Below are positions 43,203-53,144 of a stretch of 64,000 nucleotides of DNA, piece by piece (within the stretch, counting starts at the first letter, position 1; each line of letters opens with the position of its first letter). The position numbers were made by a program, and so were the translations under genes. The notes beneath the pieces are model-generated. The model saw nothing but the letters and a program-made list of their open reading frames with translations, did no database searches and was not told the origin of the DNA. The DNA is from Defluviicoccus sp. (lineage in GTDB: Bacteria; Pseudomonadota; Alphaproteobacteria; MPNO01): assembly GCA_022823775.1 (NCBI GenBank), contig JAJEHI010000171.1, forward strand, positions 124,001 to 188,000, in the 5' to 3' direction.

Positions 43203-43922
43203 ATGAGACCATCCGGCAGGGCGCCGAACGAGATGCGCGGAATCGTGCTCGAGCCCGGGTTCTCGAAACACGCCGAGGGATCGTGCCTCGCCCGTTTCGG
43301 CGATACGCATGTGCTCTGCAACGCGACGGTCGAGGAGCGTGTCCCGCCCTTCCTCAGGAATACCGGGGCGGGCTGGGTCACCGCGGAGTACGGCATGCTG
43401 CCCCGCTCCACCCACGAACGGACCGACCGGGAAGCGGCGCGCGGCCGGCAAAGCGGTCGCACGCTGGAGATCCAGCGTCTGATCGGCCGCTCGCTGCGCG
43501 CGGTGGTCGACATGCCGACCCTCGGGGAACGCCAGATCCGGCTCGACTGCGACGTCATCCAGGCGGACGGCGGCACACGGACCGCGGGGATCACCGGCGC
43601 CTGGGTCGCGCTCCGCATCGCGATCGACACGCTTCTCGAAAGGAGGATCGTCGCCAGGGATCCGATGACCGATTCCGTGGCCGCCATCTCCTGCGGCATC
43701 GTCGGCGGCGCGCCGTGCCTCGACCTCGACTATTCCGAGGACAGCGGCGCGGACGCCGACGCCAATTTCGTGCTTACGGGGTCGGGCGGCATCGTCGAGA
43801 TCCAGGGCACGGCTGAGACCGGACCGTTCGGCCGAGCGGATTTCGACGCGTTGCTCGATCTCGCCCAGGACGGCATCGCCACGCTGACCGGGCTCCAGAT
43901 GGCGGCGATCGGGCGGGGCTGA
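43203..43922 (+). CDS. rph: Ribonuclease PH
   Basis: RNase PH trims tRNA 3' ends by phosphorolysis. The 239-residue protein matches the family throughout: [12 protein letters not shown] at the N-terminus, [24 protein letters not shown] split over two strands, the basic phosphate-site segment [20 protein letters not shown], and [26 protein letters not shown] site lies before the ATG. It heads a rightward operon rph-rdgB-hemW-rsmI-yraN. Confidence 0.97.
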   Translation: MRPSGRAPNEMRGIVLEPGFSKHAEGSCLARFGDTHVLCNATVEERVPPFLRNTGAGWVTAEYGMLPRSTHERTDREAARGRQSGRTLEIQRLIGRSLRAVVDMPTLGERQIRLDCDVIQADGGTRTAGITGAWVALRIAIDTLLERRIVARDPMTDSVAAISCGIVGGAPCLDLDYSEDSGADADANFVLTGSGGIVEIQGTAETGPFGRADFDALLDLAQDGIATLTGLQMAAIGRG

Positions 43923-43926
43923 GACG

Positions 43927-44532
43927 GTGGCCCGCCGGTTCCGCGGCAGCCGGATCGTCGTCGCCAGCCACAACCGCGGCAAGGTGACGGAAATCGCCGA
44001 CCTGCTCGAACCCTACGATATCGCGGGGGTTTCCGCGGGGTCTCTCGGCCTGGCGGAACCCGAGGAGACGGGGGCGACTTTCGGGGAAAATGCCGCGATC
44101 AAGGCGCTGGCGAGCGCTTCCGCTTCGGGCGAGGCGGCGTTGAGCGACGATTCGGGGCTGGCGGTCGCCGCGCTGGGCGGCGAGCCGGGCATCCATTCGG
44201 CGCGATGGGGCGGGCCGCGGCGCGACTTCGCGCTCGCCATGCAAAAAGTCGAGGACGCGCTTCCCCCCGATGCCGCGAGGGATGCCGCCTTCGTCTGCGC
44301 CCTGGCCCTCGCCTGGCCGGACGGCCATGTCGAGATCTTCGAAGGCCGGGTCGAGGGGCAACTCGTCTGGCCGCCCCGCGGCACACGCGGTTTCGGCTAC
44401 GATCCGATGTTCGTCCCGAAAGGCGGCGCGCTGACCTTCGGCGAGATGGAACCCGGCGCCAAGCACGCGATCAGCCACCGGGCGGACGCGTTCGGGAAGC
44501 TGGCGGCGGCCTGTTTCGCGGACGCGCCATGA
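43927..44532 (+). CDS. rdgB: dITP/XTP pyrophosphatase (RdgB/HAM1)
   Basis: RdgB hydrolyses non-canonical purine triphosphates (dITP, XTP) to keep them out of DNA. The 201-residue protein contains the nucleotide-binding start [29 protein letters not shown], the metal site [20 protein letters not shown] and [13 protein letters not shown] with SHRADAF near the end. The GTG start at 43927 lies four bases after the rph stop; the gene's stop overlaps the hemW ATG (ATGA). Confidence 0.96.
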   Translation: MARRFRGSRIVVASHNRGKVTEIADLLEPYDIAGVSAGSLGLAEPEETGATFGENAAIKALASASASGEAALSDDSGLAVAALGGEPGIHSARWGGPRRDFALAMQKVEDALPPDAARDAAFVCALALAWPDGHVEIFEGRVEGQLVWPPRGTRGFGYDPMFVPKGGALTFGEMEPGAKHAISHRADAFGKLAAACFADAP

Positions 44533-45773
44533 CCGGCTCGTTCGTACCCGACGAGCGGACTCTCGGCCTCTACGTCCACTGGCCGTTCTGCAAGTCGAAA
44601 TGCCCCTATTGCGACTTCAACAGCCATGTCGAGACTCCTATCGATCAGCGGCGCTGGCGCGATGCGCTAACCGCGGAGATCCGCCATTTCGCGGAGCGTG
44701 CGCCGGGCCGCCGGCTGGAAACCGTTTTCTTCGGCGGCGGCACCCCGTCGCTGATGCCGCCCGAGACGGTCGCCGCGGTCATAGAGACCGCCAGGGCCTG
44801 CTGGGACGCGGCGGAAGACATCGAGGTAACCCTCGAAGCCAACCCGACGTCGGTTGAGGCCGCGCGGCTCGGCGCATACCACGCGGCCGGCGTCGGACGC
44901 CTGTCGCTCGGCGTGCAGTCCTTCCAGACCGAGGGACTTGCCGCGCTGGGCCGCGAGCACGGCGTCGAAGAGGCGGTTGAGGCGATCGCGGCAGCCCGCT
45001 CCCTGTTCGACCGCGTCTCGTTCGATCTGATCTATGCCCGGCCCGGCCAGACCCGCGAGGGCTGGCGCCGCGAGCTCGCCACGGCGCTCGATTACGCGGG
45101 CACGCACCTGTCGGTTTACCAGCTCGCGATCGAGCCGGGCACCGCGTTCCACGGGCTGCACCGCCGGAGAGAGCTGGCCTTGCCCCCGGAGGAGGAACAG
45201 GCGGGGTTCTTCGAGGACACACAGACCGCCCTCGAAGCGGCAGGCCTCCCGGCCTACGAGATTTCCAACCACGCCAGACCCGGCGACGAGTGCCGTCACA
45301 ACCTGATCTACTGGCTCTCGGGGGACTATGCCGGCGTCGGACCGGGAGCCCATGGGCGCATCGCGGCGGACGGCCGCGCCGCCGCCTTCGTCCAGCGGCG
45401 CGCACCGGAGGCCTGGCGCGAGGCGGTGGAGCGCGACGGTCATGCCACCGTGTCCGAGACGGTGCTGGAGCCGTCGGAGCGGTTCGAGGAAATTGCGATG
45501 ATGGGGCTCCGCCTCACCGACGGGATTCCGCGCCGTCGACTCAGGGCGCTGACCGGACGGGACCCGGAGGATTCGTTCGACCCGGCGGCGCTGAAGCGCA
45601 TGGTCGAGGGCGGCTTCATCGAGATCGACGAGTACGGCATCAGGGCAACGCCGGAAGGGCGTCAGCGGCTCGATGCCGTGCTCGGCGAGCTCCTCGCCCG
45701 GTCCGCCGTCGGCTCGATGTCCGCCGGGTCCTTGCCCCATGTGGAAAGCGCCCTATACGCTCCCTCGCCATGA
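44529..45773 (+). CDS. hemW: Radical SAM heme chaperone HemW
   Basis: HemW binds heme and a 4Fe-4S cluster and delivers heme to membrane proteins; it was long annotated as an oxygen-independent coproporphyrinogen oxidase. The 414-residue protein has the radical SAM triad in [15 protein letters not shown] (Cx3Cx2C), preceded by LGLYVHWPF, and [13 protein letters not shown]. The N-terminal extension with extra catalytic residues seen in true HemN is absent. The ATG at 44529 overlaps the rdgB stop. Confidence 0.95.
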   Translation: MTGSFVPDERTLGLYVHWPFCKSKCPYCDFNSHVETPIDQRRWRDALTAEIRHFAERAPGRRLETVFFGGGTPSLMPPETVAAVIETARACWDAAEDIEVTLEANPTSVEAARLGAYHAAGVGRLSLGVQSFQTEGLAALGREHGVEEAVEAIAAARSLFDRVSFDLIYARPGQTREGWRRELATALDYAGTHLSVYQLAIEPGTAFHGLHRRRELALPPEEEQAGFFEDTQTALEAAGLPAYEISNHARPGDECRHNLIYWLSGDYAGVGPGAHGRIAADGRAAAFVQRRAPEAWREAVERDGHATVSETVLEPSERFEEIAMMGLRLTDGIPRRRLRALTGRDPEDSFDPAALKRMVEGGFIEIDEYGIRATPEGRQRLDAVLGELLARSAVGSMSAGSLPHVESALYAPSP

Positions 45774-45805
45774 CCCCAAGCCGAACTCAGGGATAGCCGG
45801 AAGCG

Positions 45806-46654
45806 ATGTCGGAGCAGGCGGCCGCGCCCGGGCTCTATCTGGTGGCGACGCCGATCGGCAATCTGCGCGACATCACGCTGCGGGCGCTGGATACGCTTCG
45901 CGCCGCCGACGTCATCGCCTGCGAAGACACCCGCGTGACGCGCAAGCTGCTGACCGCGCACGGCATAACGTCCCGCCTGACCCCCTATCACGACCACAAC
46001 GCGAACGAGGCGGGACCGGCCCTGATCGAGCGCGTGGAGGCGGGACAGGTCGTTGCGCTGGTATGCGATGCCGGGATGCCGCTGATCTCGGATCCGGGGT
46101 TCCGCCTCGTGGCCGAAGCCAACGCGCGCGGAATTCCGGTCACCGTCCTGCCGGGCGCTTCGGCGCCGCTTGCCGCGCTGGTGCTCTCGGGCCTGCCCGC
46201 CGACCGGTTCCACTTCGCGGGCTTTCCCCCGCCCCGCCGGTCCGCGCGGCGAACCTTCCTTCGCGCTCTCGCCGACATCGACGCGACGCTTGTCCTGCTG
46301 GAATCGCCGCGCCGGCTGGGGGCGTCGCTGGCCGACATGAACGAGGTCCTCGGTTCCCGGCCGGCGGCGGTCGCCCGGGAGCTCACCAAGCTGCACGAGG
46401 AGGTAATACGCGACGATCTCCGGTCCCTTGCCGAGAAATACGCCGAAGAGGGTCCGCCGCGCGGCGAGATCGTGGTCCTGGTCGGCCCGCCCGAGCAGCC
46501 CGCGGCGGCGGACGAGGCGGACATCGACGCCCGCCTCGGCGAAGCCCTGGCCACCATGTCGGTCCGCGACGCGGCCGCTCTCGTCGCCGAGGCGACCGAC
46601 GCGCCGCGCCGGACGGTTTACCGCCGCGCGCTCGCCCTCTCCCGCCCGGCGTGA
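45806..46654 (+). CDS. rsmI: 16S rRNA (cytidine-1402-2'-O)-methyltransferase RsmI
   Basis: RsmI methylates the ribose of C1402 in 16S rRNA. The 282-residue protein shows the tetrapyrrole-methylase fold: LYLVATPIGNLRDITLRAL, DVIACEDTRVTRKLL, VALVCDAGMPLISDPG and PVTVLPGASAPLAALVLSGL, with ARELTKLHEEVIR in the C-terminal part. It starts 32 bases after hemW and its stop overlaps the yraN GTG (GTGA at 46651-46654). Confidence 0.96.
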   Translation: MSEQAAAPGLYLVATPIGNLRDITLRALDTLRAADVIACEDTRVTRKLLTAHGITSRLTPYHDHNANEAGPALIERVEAGQVVALVCDAGMPLISDPGFRLVAEANARGIPVTVLPGASAPLAALVLSGLPADRFHFAGFPPPRRSARRTFLRALADIDATLVLLESPRRLGASLADMNEVLGSRPAAVARELTKLHEEVIRDDLRSLAEKYAEEGPPRGEIVVLVGPPEQPAAADEADIDARLGEALATMSVRDAAALVAEATDAPRRTVYRRALALSRPA

Positions 46655-47004
46655 CGGGATCGCGCGACACCGACCGTTTCGGCCGCTGGGCGGAGCGGGT
46701 CGCCGCGCTCTTTCTCGCGCTCAAGGGGTACCGAACCCTTGCACGCCGGTTCCGCTCGCCGTCGGGCGAGATAGACCTGATCGCCAGGCGCGGGCGGCTG
46801 GTCGTCTACGTCGAGGTCAAGGCGCGGCGCGGGGCGCAGGAGCGAGCCGAAGTGCGCGACCGCCAGCGCCGCCGCATCCGCCGCGCCGCGGAGCATTTCC
46901 TGAAGCTGCGTCCGGAGCTCTCGTCCTGCGATCAGCGGTTCGACGTCGTCCTGATCCGTCCCGGTGCGTTTCCGACGCACCTCAAGGACGCTTGGCGAGA
47001 CTAG
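46651..47004 (+). CDS. yraN: YraN-family (UPF0102) endonuclease-like protein
   Basis: A 117-residue protein of the UPF0102 family with a predicted Holliday-junction-resolvase-like nuclease fold; its biological role is not settled. The motif GEIDLIARRGRLVVYVEVKAR carries the D...ExK catalytic residues (shown here in two halves: GEIDLIARR and YVEVKAR). The GTG start overlaps the rsmI stop, the standard arrangement. Confidence 0.93.
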   Translation: MTGSRDTDRFGRWAERVAALFLALKGYRTLARRFRSPSGEIDLIARRGRLVVYVEVKARRGAQERAEVRDRQRRRIRRAAEHFLKLRPELSSCDQRFDVVLIRPGAFPTHLKDAWRD

Positions 47005-47043
47005 GCGCGGTGGGCAATATGGCCGCTCCATGGGCTCGACGGA

Positions 47044-47655
47044 ATGAAGTCCTTCGCACCTCTCCTCCCGATTGCCGCGGCCGCCGCCCTGCTGGGCGGT
47101 CTGTCGCTTTCGGGTTGCGCTCCGGTCGCCATCACCGCCGGGACGGCCGCCGCCTCGGCGGCGGCGGAGGAGCGCGGGGTCGGGGGCGTGGTGAGCGACA
47201 CCGCGATTCGCGCGGAGATCAATGCGCGGTGGCTCGGCCATGACGTGGACATGTTCGTTGCGGTTCAGCTCGAGGTCGTCGAAGGCCGCGTGCTGCTGGC
47301 GGGACAGGTGGAGAGGCCGGAGCACCGGGTCGATGCGGTCCGCCTCGCCTGGAAGGCGGACGGGGTCAAGGAGGTGATCAACGAGATCCGGATCGCGAAG
47401 AGCCGCGGCATCGGCGAATATTCGCGCGACGCCTGGATCGCCGCCCGGCTCCGGGCGAAGATCCTGTTCGACAAGGACATCGCTTCGATCAACTATTCGA
47501 TCGATAGCGTGGGCCGCGTTGTCTACCTGATGGGAATTGCCCGGAACGAAGCGGAACACGAGCGCGTCAAGGCGCATGCCCGCGACATCCCTTATGTCAA
47601 ACGCCTGATCAGCCACGTGATCCTCAAGGACGACAAGCGGCGCAAGTCAGGGTGA
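47044..47655 (+). CDS. BON-domain lipoprotein
   Basis: A 203-residue lipoprotein with a signal peptide ending in the lipobox LSGC (Cys near residue 25), an Ala-rich spacer and two BON domains (about residues 50-115 and 125-195; the first contains [20 protein letters not shown]). Relatives such as OsmY/DolP help maintain the outer membrane. Position between yraN and gshB is conserved in Rhodospirillales-type genomes. Confidence 0.9.
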   Translation: MKSFAPLLPIAAAAALLGGLSLSGCAPVAITAGTAAASAAAEERGVGGVVSDTAIRAEINARWLGHDVDMFVAVQLEVVEGRVLLAGQVERPEHRVDAVRLAWKADGVKEVINEIRIAKSRGIGEYSRDAWIAARLRAKILFDKDIASINYSIDSVGRVVYLMGIARNEAEHERVKAHARDIPYVKRLISHVILKDDKRRKSG

Positions 47656-47710
47656 GCGCTATCCCCGGGCGGGCGTCCCGACCGGCTCGACCGAACGCGA
47701 AAGGACCGCG

Positions 47711-48664
47711 ATGAGCCTCACAGTCGCCATCCAGATGGACCCCATCGAGTCGATCGACATCGACGCCGACAGCACATTCGTGCTTGCGCTGGAGGCAGCC
47801 CGGCGTGGCCACACGCTCTACCACTATCCGCCGGACAATCTCTCGTTCAGGGACGGGCGGATCTACGCCTCGGCGCGACCGCTCGCCGTGCGCCGCAAGC
47901 GGGGCGATCATTTCACCCTGGGCGAGGAGGCCGAGCTCGACCTCGCCGGCGTCGATATCGTGCTGATGCGCCAGGACCCTCCGTTCGACATGGCCTATAT
48001 CACGGCGACGCATCTGCTGGAGCACATCCATCCGGAGACGCTGGTGGTCAACGACCCGGCGGAGGTGCGCAACGCGCCGGAAAAGCTGTTCGTGACCCGT
48101 TTCGAGGGCCTGCTACCGCCCACGCTGATCGCCTCGGACCGGCGGGAGATCCTCGCCTTCCGCGCCGAACACGAGGATATCGTCGTCAAGCCTCTCTTCG
48201 GCAACGGAGGCGCGGGCGTCTTTCACGTGAAGCCTGGGGACGAGAATCTCGGCTCGCTGCTCGAAATGTTCGCCGAGACCTACCGGGAGCCGATCATCGT
48301 GCAGCGCTACCTGCCGGAAATCCGGGACGGGGACAAGCGCATCATCCTGGTGGACGGCGAGCCGGTCGGCGGGGTGAGCCGGATGCCCCAGGCCGGCGAG
48401 GCGCGAGCCAATTTCCATGCCGGGGGCGCGGCGAAAAAGGCCACGCTCACGCAGCGGGAGCAGGATATCTGCGCGCAGATCGGACCGGCGCTGCGCGACC
48501 GCGGGCTGGTTTTCGTCGGCATCGACGTGATCGGCGACTACCTGACCGAGATCAACGTCACCTCCCCGACCGGCATCCAGGAGATCAACCGGCTCGACGG
48601 TATCCGGATCGAAGCGACGATCTGGGACGCAATCGAGCGGCGCTACGCGGCGACGCGGGGCTAG
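47711..48664 (+). CDS. gshB: Glutathione synthetase
   Basis: GshB ligates glycine to gamma-glutamylcysteine with ATP. The 317-residue ATP-grasp protein has [18 protein letters not shown] at the N-terminus, [20 protein letters not shown], the ATP loop [14 protein letters not shown] and the Mg site [20 protein letters not shown]. An AAAGGACCG sequence precedes the ATG. In related genomes comM often follows gshB directly; here three catabolic genes lie between them. Confidence 0.97.
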   Translation: MSLTVAIQMDPIESIDIDADSTFVLALEAARRGHTLYHYPPDNLSFRDGRIYASARPLAVRRKRGDHFTLGEEAELDLAGVDIVLMRQDPPFDMAYITATHLLEHIHPETLVVNDPAEVRNAPEKLFVTRFEGLLPPTLIASDRREILAFRAEHEDIVVKPLFGNGGAGVFHVKPGDENLGSLLEMFAETYREPIIVQRYLPEIRDGDKRIILVDGEPVGGVSRMPQAGEARANFHAGGAAKKATLTQREQDICAQIGPALRDRGLVFVGIDVIGDYLTEINVTSPTGIQEINRLDGIRIEATIWDAIERRYAATRG

Positions 48665-48690
48665 CCGGTCGGAAGGGAAGAATCGCAACC

Positions 48691-49905
48691 TTGTCCGCCG
48701 CGTCCGACATGCCATGGACCGCTTCCCCGGCGATGCCGCCGACGCACTATCTCGACAACCGGATCTATACCGATCCGGAAGTCTTCGCGCTGGAACGCGA
48801 GCGGATCTTCGCGCGGTGCTGGAAGTTCGTGTGCCACGAATCGGAGATCGGCAACCGGGGCGACTACCGTACGGCCACGCTTGCCGGCGTCCCGCTGATC
48901 GTTCTGCGCGACGCGGAAGGGACGGTCCGCGCCTACTACAATATCTGCCCGCACCGGGGCGCGGCGCTGCTCAGGGAAAGCGCGGGCTCGATCGCCAACG
49001 ACCGTATCCAGTGCTTCTACCATCTCTGGTCGTTCGACACGGCGGGGCGTTGCGTCAACATCCCCGAGGCCGGGGCCTACGAGGCGGTCGGTCTCGATCG
49101 CGACCGGGTGGGGCTGCGCCCGGTCCGGGTGGAACTGTTCTGCGGCATGGTCTTCGTCTGCCTCGGCAACGACGCGCCGCCCCTGCTGGAGGCTCTGGGC
49201 CCGGCGGCGGACGACATGCGCGGACCCCTGGGAGCCCGGCCGCTCAAGGTCTTCCACTACCACCGCGCCGAAATCAAGGCCAACTGGAAGCTGTTCGTGG
49301 AGACCAATACGGAGGGCTATCACGAGCTTCTCCACGTCTTCAACCGCCGTACCGGCGTGGGCCGGGCGGAATACCGCAAGCGTCGCTGGGAAACCCATGC
49401 CGGCGGGCACAACACCTTCCACCAGGCGATCATTGGCTACGACCGGCACGAGCTCGAAGGCCGCGAGGAAGCGACCTTCCCCGGCATGGTTCCGAACGGC
49501 CATATCGTGGTCGACCTGTTTCCGGACGCGATGTTCAACGTTCGCGCGACAGTCGGTCGGATCGACTCTCTCACCCCGATGGCTCCCGGCCTGACGCTGC
49601 TCGAATGCCGGGGCATCGGGCTGGCGGACGACACGGACGAGGAACGCGCCATGCGCGTGCGCCATCACAACCAGGTCTGGGGCCCGTCCGGCCAGAACCT
49701 TCCGGAGGACATCTGGGCGGTCGAAACCCAGTGGCGAAACATGGAGTCGGGGGCACTTGCCTATTCGATCGTCGCCCGCGAGGAGGACCGGGCCGCGATG
49801 GACGACGCGCCGGTGCGCAATTTCTACGCCGAGTGGCGGCGCAAAACGGGCCGCGCCTCGCACGATATAGGCCTCGATGCCTCGGCCGTGCAGGCGGCGG
49901 AATGA
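48691..49905 (+). CDS. Rieske oxygenase alpha subunit (first set)
   Basis: A 404-residue catalytic subunit of a ring-hydroxylating or related Rieske oxygenase. The [2Fe-2S] ligands are in NICPHRGAALL and CFYHLWSFD. The mononuclear iron site is in ETNTEGYHELLHVFNRR, with H-x3-H spacing, which occurs in a subgroup rather than in classic naphthalene-type enzymes. The TTG at 48691 is taken as start because GGAAGGGAAG precedes it at the right distance; an ATG at 48709 is possible. The stop overlaps the beta-subunit ATG (ATGA). No reductase or ferredoxin gene is adjacent. Substrate unknown. Confidence 0.88.
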   Translation: MSAASDMPWTASPAMPPTHYLDNRIYTDPEVFALERERIFARCWKFVCHESEIGNRGDYRTATLAGVPLIVLRDAEGTVRAYYNICPHRGAALLRESAGSIANDRIQCFYHLWSFDTAGRCVNIPEAGAYEAVGLDRDRVGLRPVRVELFCGMVFVCLGNDAPPLLEALGPAADDMRGPLGARPLKVFHYHRAEIKANWKLFVETNTEGYHELLHVFNRRTGVGRAEYRKRRWETHAGGHNTFHQAIIGYDRHELEGREEATFPGMVPNGHIVVDLFPDAMFNVRATVGRIDSLTPMAPGLTLLECRGIGLADDTDEERAMRVRHHNQVWGPSGQNLPEDIWAVETQWRNMESGALAYSIVAREEDRAAMDDAPVRNFYAEWRRKTGRASHDIGLDASAVQAAE

Positions 49906-50363
49906 GCGGCGCCGAAATCCGCGAGACCCTGCGCGCCCTGGTCCACCGGTCCGGGCTCTGCCTCGACGAGAGCCGCTACGAAGACTTCGTCGCCCTCTTC
50001 GCCGACGACGGGGCCTATCGCATGATCGCCGCGACGCCCGAGCTCGGCGCGACCCAGACCTGGCTCGCCTTCGACCGCGACGAGCTCGCGCAGCACTTCG
50101 CCTCCATTCCCGAGCATCGCTGGCCGCCCGGCCAGACGACGCGGATCGTCTCCGTCGACGCGATCGAACTGGCAGGCGGGAGAGCGTCGACGGTGGCGAC
50201 CTTCTGCATCCTGCGCAACGACGAGGAAGGCCGCACGGCATGCTATGCCGTCGGGCGCTACCGGGACCGCTGGCGCAACGACGGCACCGGCTGGCGCATC
50301 GCCGAGCGCGTCGTCGACCTGCGCACGCGCCTGCTTCCGGCGCCGGCGCCGATTCCGCTCTGA
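49902..50363 (+). CDS. Rieske oxygenase beta subunit (first set)
   Basis: A 153-residue protein of the small-subunit/SnoaL-like (NTF2) fold, coupled to the alpha-subunit gene by a four-base overlap. It has CLDESRYEDFVALFADDGAY near the N-terminus, where family members place a conserved D/E-W/F segment, and CYAVGRYRDRWRNDGTGWRI at the end, typical strands of beta subunits. It is shorter than the 160-190 residues of classical ones. It probably supports alpha3beta3 assembly. Confidence 0.82.
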   Translation: MSGAEIRETLRALVHRSGLCLDESRYEDFVALFADDGAYRMIAATPELGATQTWLAFDRDELAQHFASIPEHRWPPGQTTRIVSVDAIELAGGRASTVATFCILRNDEEGRTACYAVGRYRDRWRNDGTGWRIAERVVDLRTRLLPAPAPIPL

Positions 50364-50388
50364 CAACCGGACTGCAAGGGAGATAAAC

Positions 50389-50928
50389 ATGGCCGGCGGA
50401 CCGATACCCGGGTTGCAGCATGTCGACCACGTGGCGTTGACGGTGCCCGATCTCGATGCGGCGGTGCGCTTTTACTGCGACGTGCTGGGCGGGACCGAAC
50501 TCTACCGTATCGGTCCGTTCGATGCCGACGAATTGCCGCCGGCGGATGACGGCCGCGACTGGACGGAGGCCCATATCAACGTCAAGGGCGGGCGGCTTTA
50601 CCTCGCCATGATTTCGATTGCGCCCAACGTAATGCTGGAGCTGTTCCGCTACGAAAAGCCGGAAGACGCGAGCGCCACGCCGCCGAGGAATTGCGATATC
50701 GGCGGCCACCACATCGCCTTCAAGGTCGACGACCTGGAAGCGGCGACGGCCCATCTCGCCGCCAACGGCTGCACGGTGATGGCAGGTCCGGTGACGCTCG
50801 ACGAGGGGCCGTCGGCGGGGCTTCGCTTCAACTACGTGCTCGACCCATGGGGGAACCAGCTCGAATTCGTCGAATATACCGAGCAGGCCTTCATGGCGGA
50901 GTGCAAGGCACCGCTCTACCGGCGGTAA
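50389..50928 (+). CDS. VOC-family (glyoxalase/dioxygenase) protein
   Basis: A 179-residue vicinal-oxygen-chelate protein with two beta-alpha-beta-beta-beta modules. Metal-ligand candidates are His in LQHVDHVALTVPDL, His in GGHHIAFKVDDLEAA, and Glu in VLDPWGNQLEFVEY. The spacing fits glyoxalase I or an isomerase/ring-cleavage type-I extradiol enzyme; a role downstream of the Rieske oxygenase in the same operon is inferred. AGGGAG precedes the ATG at 50389. Confidence 0.85.
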   Translation: MAGGPIPGLQHVDHVALTVPDLDAAVRFYCDVLGGTELYRIGPFDADELPPADDGRDWTEAHINVKGGRLYLAMISIAPNVMLELFRYEKPEDASATPPRNCDIGGHHIAFKVDDLEAATAHLAANGCTVMAGPVTLDEGPSAGLRFNYVLDPWGNQLEFVEYTEQAFMAECKAPLYRR

Positions 50929-50985
50929 AGCCCCGGACATATCGATTCAATTATACGTGGCGGGCGAATTCGTTATGCTGCCGCC

Positions 50986-52497
50986 ATGGTTGCAAGCATC
51001 CACACCGTCGCGTTTCACGGTATCGAAGTTCTCGACATCGAGGTGCAGGTCCAGGTGGCGAGCGGGCTCCCCGCCTTCATCGTGGTCGGCCTGCCCGACA
51101 AGGCGGTGGCGGAATCGCGCGAACGGGTCCGCGCCGCGCTGACCTCGATCGGATTGTCGCTGCCGTACAAGCGGATCATCGTCAACCTTTCTCCGGCCGA
51201 TGTCGTCAAGGAAGGCAGCCATTTCGACCTTCCCATCGCGCTCGGCGTGCTTCTCACGATGGAAGTGCTGCCGTCCGATGCGGTCGACTCCTATGTCGCG
51301 CTCGGCGAGCTCGCCCTCGACGGTTCGATCCGGCCGGTGGCGGGCGTGCTGCTGGCGGCGATGGCGGCGGCGGGGTCCGACCGGGGGATCGTCTGTCCGG
51401 CGGTCTCGGGCGGCGAGGCGGCGTTCGCCGGCGGCCTCGACGTCCTCGCGCCCCGCGGGCTGATCCACCTGATCAACCACTTCCGGGGCGTGCAGGTTCT
51501 CACCCCGCCGGAGCCGCGTCTCGCCGAGGAAACCGCGCCGGTCGCCGATCTCCGCGACATCAAGGGCCAGGAGACGGCCAAGCGCGCGCTCGAAATCGCC
51601 GCGGCGGGCGCGCACAACATGCTGATGATCGGACCGCCGGGCGCGGGCAAGTCGATGCTGGCCTCGCGCCTTCCCGGCATCCTGCCGCCGCTCGACCCGG
51701 CGGAAACGCTCGAGATCTCGATGATCCACTCCGTCGCGGGCGCCATCGCCGACGGAACGCTGTCGCGCAGCCGTCCGTTCCGGGACCCGCACCATACGGC
51801 CTCGACCGCGGCGATCGTCGGTGGCGGGCAGCGGGCACGCCCCGGCGAGGTCTCGCTCGCGCATAACGGCGTCCTGTTCCTGGACGAGCTGCCCGAGTTC
51901 CAGCGCCCCGCTCTGGAGGCGCTGCGCCAGCCGATCGAGACCGGCAAGGCGGTGATCGCGCGCGCCAACGGCCATGTCAGCTACCCGGCGCGGTTCCAGC
52001 TCGTCGCCGCGATGAACCCGTGCCGCTGCGGCTGGCTCGACGACCCGGCGCAGGCGTGCAGCCGCGCGCCCCGCTGCGCCGCCGACTACCAGTCGCGCAT
52101 CTCGGGCCCGCTCTTCGACCGCATCGACATCCATATCGACGTGCCGGCGGTGGACGTCGCGGACCTCGCCCTGCCCCCTCCCGCGGAGGGCTCGGCCGAG
52201 ATCGCCGCCCGGGTCGGCGCCGCGCGCGCCGCTCAGACCGCCCGCTACGAGGACGCGGGCCTGCGCACCAACGCGGAGGCGGAGGGTGAAATTCTCGAGG
52301 CTGCGGCGTCCCCCGATGCCGACGGCAAGGCGCTGCTCGTCCAGGCCGCCGAAGGCCTCAAGCTGACCGCGCGCGGCTACCACCGGGTGTTGAGGGTCGC
52401 GCGCACGATCGCCGATCTCGACGGCGCCAGCGCGGTCGGCCGTCCGCACGTCGCGGAGGCGCTCGGCTACCGCCGGGTCGCATCCTCCTTGGCGTAA
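50986..52497 (+). CDS. comM: YifB/ComM-family Mg-chelatase-like AAA+ helicase
   Basis: ComM is a hexameric helicase that promotes branch migration during natural transformation; the broader YifB family is widespread with less clear roles. The 503-residue protein has the N-terminal ChlI-type domain (GLPAFIVVGLPDKAVAESRE), Walker A MIGPPGAGKSMLASRLPGIL, the segment FRDPHHTASTAAIVGGG, Walker B NGVLFLDELPEFQR, and the zinc-like Cys cluster NPCRCGWLDD...CSRAPRC. All are hallmarks of this family. Confidence 0.95.
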   Translation: MVASIHTVAFHGIEVLDIEVQVQVASGLPAFIVVGLPDKAVAESRERVRAALTSIGLSLPYKRIIVNLSPADVVKEGSHFDLPIALGVLLTMEVLPSDAVDSYVALGELALDGSIRPVAGVLLAAMAAAGSDRGIVCPAVSGGEAAFAGGLDVLAPRGLIHLINHFRGVQVLTPPEPRLAEETAPVADLRDIKGQETAKRALEIAAAGAHNMLMIGPPGAGKSMLASRLPGILPPLDPAETLEISMIHSVAGAIADGTLSRSRPFRDPHHTASTAAIVGGGQRARPGEVSLAHNGVLFLDELPEFQRPALEALRQPIETGKAVIARANGHVSYPARFQLVAAMNPCRCGWLDDPAQACSRAPRCAADYQSRISGPLFDRIDIHIDVPAVDVADLALPPPAEGSAEIAARVGAARAAQTARYEDAGLRTNAEAEGEILEAAASPDADGKALLVQAAEGLKLTARGYHRVLRVARTIADLDGASAVGRPHVAEALGYRRVASSLA

Positions 52498-52575
52498 GGG
52501 ATTGCGCCTCCCCGCTTGGCATCCGCCCCGTTTCGGCGCAGTGTTACGTCAACGGGGAAGCTCGAGGAGGGTGAA

Positions 52576-53100
52576 ATGGCGAAGCGCATTGTCTCGATGG
52601 AAGAGATGCTCGACCGGACGGCGAAATTCAGCGAACTCGAACCCAGCAAGATGGCCTTCCTGGACACCAAGATCCCGGGCCACGAACGCGACATCTACAA
52701 CGTGATCGGCGAAGGCGTGACCGAAGACCCCTCGCTCACGCCGGCGATCACGACGGTGCAGGATTTCAACGTCACCTACGTAGGGGCGGACCCGGGCAAG
52801 GGGGCGGCGCTCCATTCGCATACGACGGTCGAGGTGTTCATATCGATGTCGGGCCGCTGGGCGGTGTTCTGGGGCGACGACGGCGAGAACGAGGTCATTC
52901 TCGAACCCTGGGACGTCGTCTCCGTCCCCACCGAAGTCATGCGCGGCTTCAGGAATGTCGGCGACGAGCACGGCTATCTGATGGCGATACTCGGCGGGAC
53001 CGATGCCGGGCGGGTCGCGTGGGCGCAGCGCGTGCTGGACCAGGCGTCGGAATCCGGCCTCAGCCTTGACGCCGACGGTAACGTGGTCGAGGCCGCCTAG
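52576..53100 (+). CDS. Cupin-domain protein
   Basis: A 174-residue single-cupin protein. Motif 1 is GAALHSHTTVEVFISMSGRW (two His and a Glu) and motif 2 covers DVVSVPTEVMRGFRNVGDE, in which the usual His is lacking, so metal binding may be incomplete. A GAGGAGGG site precedes the ATG at 52576. Cupins beside flavin monooxygenases often act in aromatic breakdown, but the substrate here is unknown. Confidence 0.85.
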   Translation: MAKRIVSMEEMLDRTAKFSELEPSKMAFLDTKIPGHERDIYNVIGEGVTEDPSLTPAITTVQDFNVTYVGADPGKGAALHSHTTVEVFISMSGRWAVFWGDDGENEVILEPWDVVSVPTEVMRGFRNVGDEHGYLMAILGGTDAGRVAWAQRVLDQASESGLSLDADGNVVEAA

Positions 53101-53144
53101 GCCGGGCTTCCCGCCGGTCCGCGTTCCGCGCGGAGACGGGCGGC

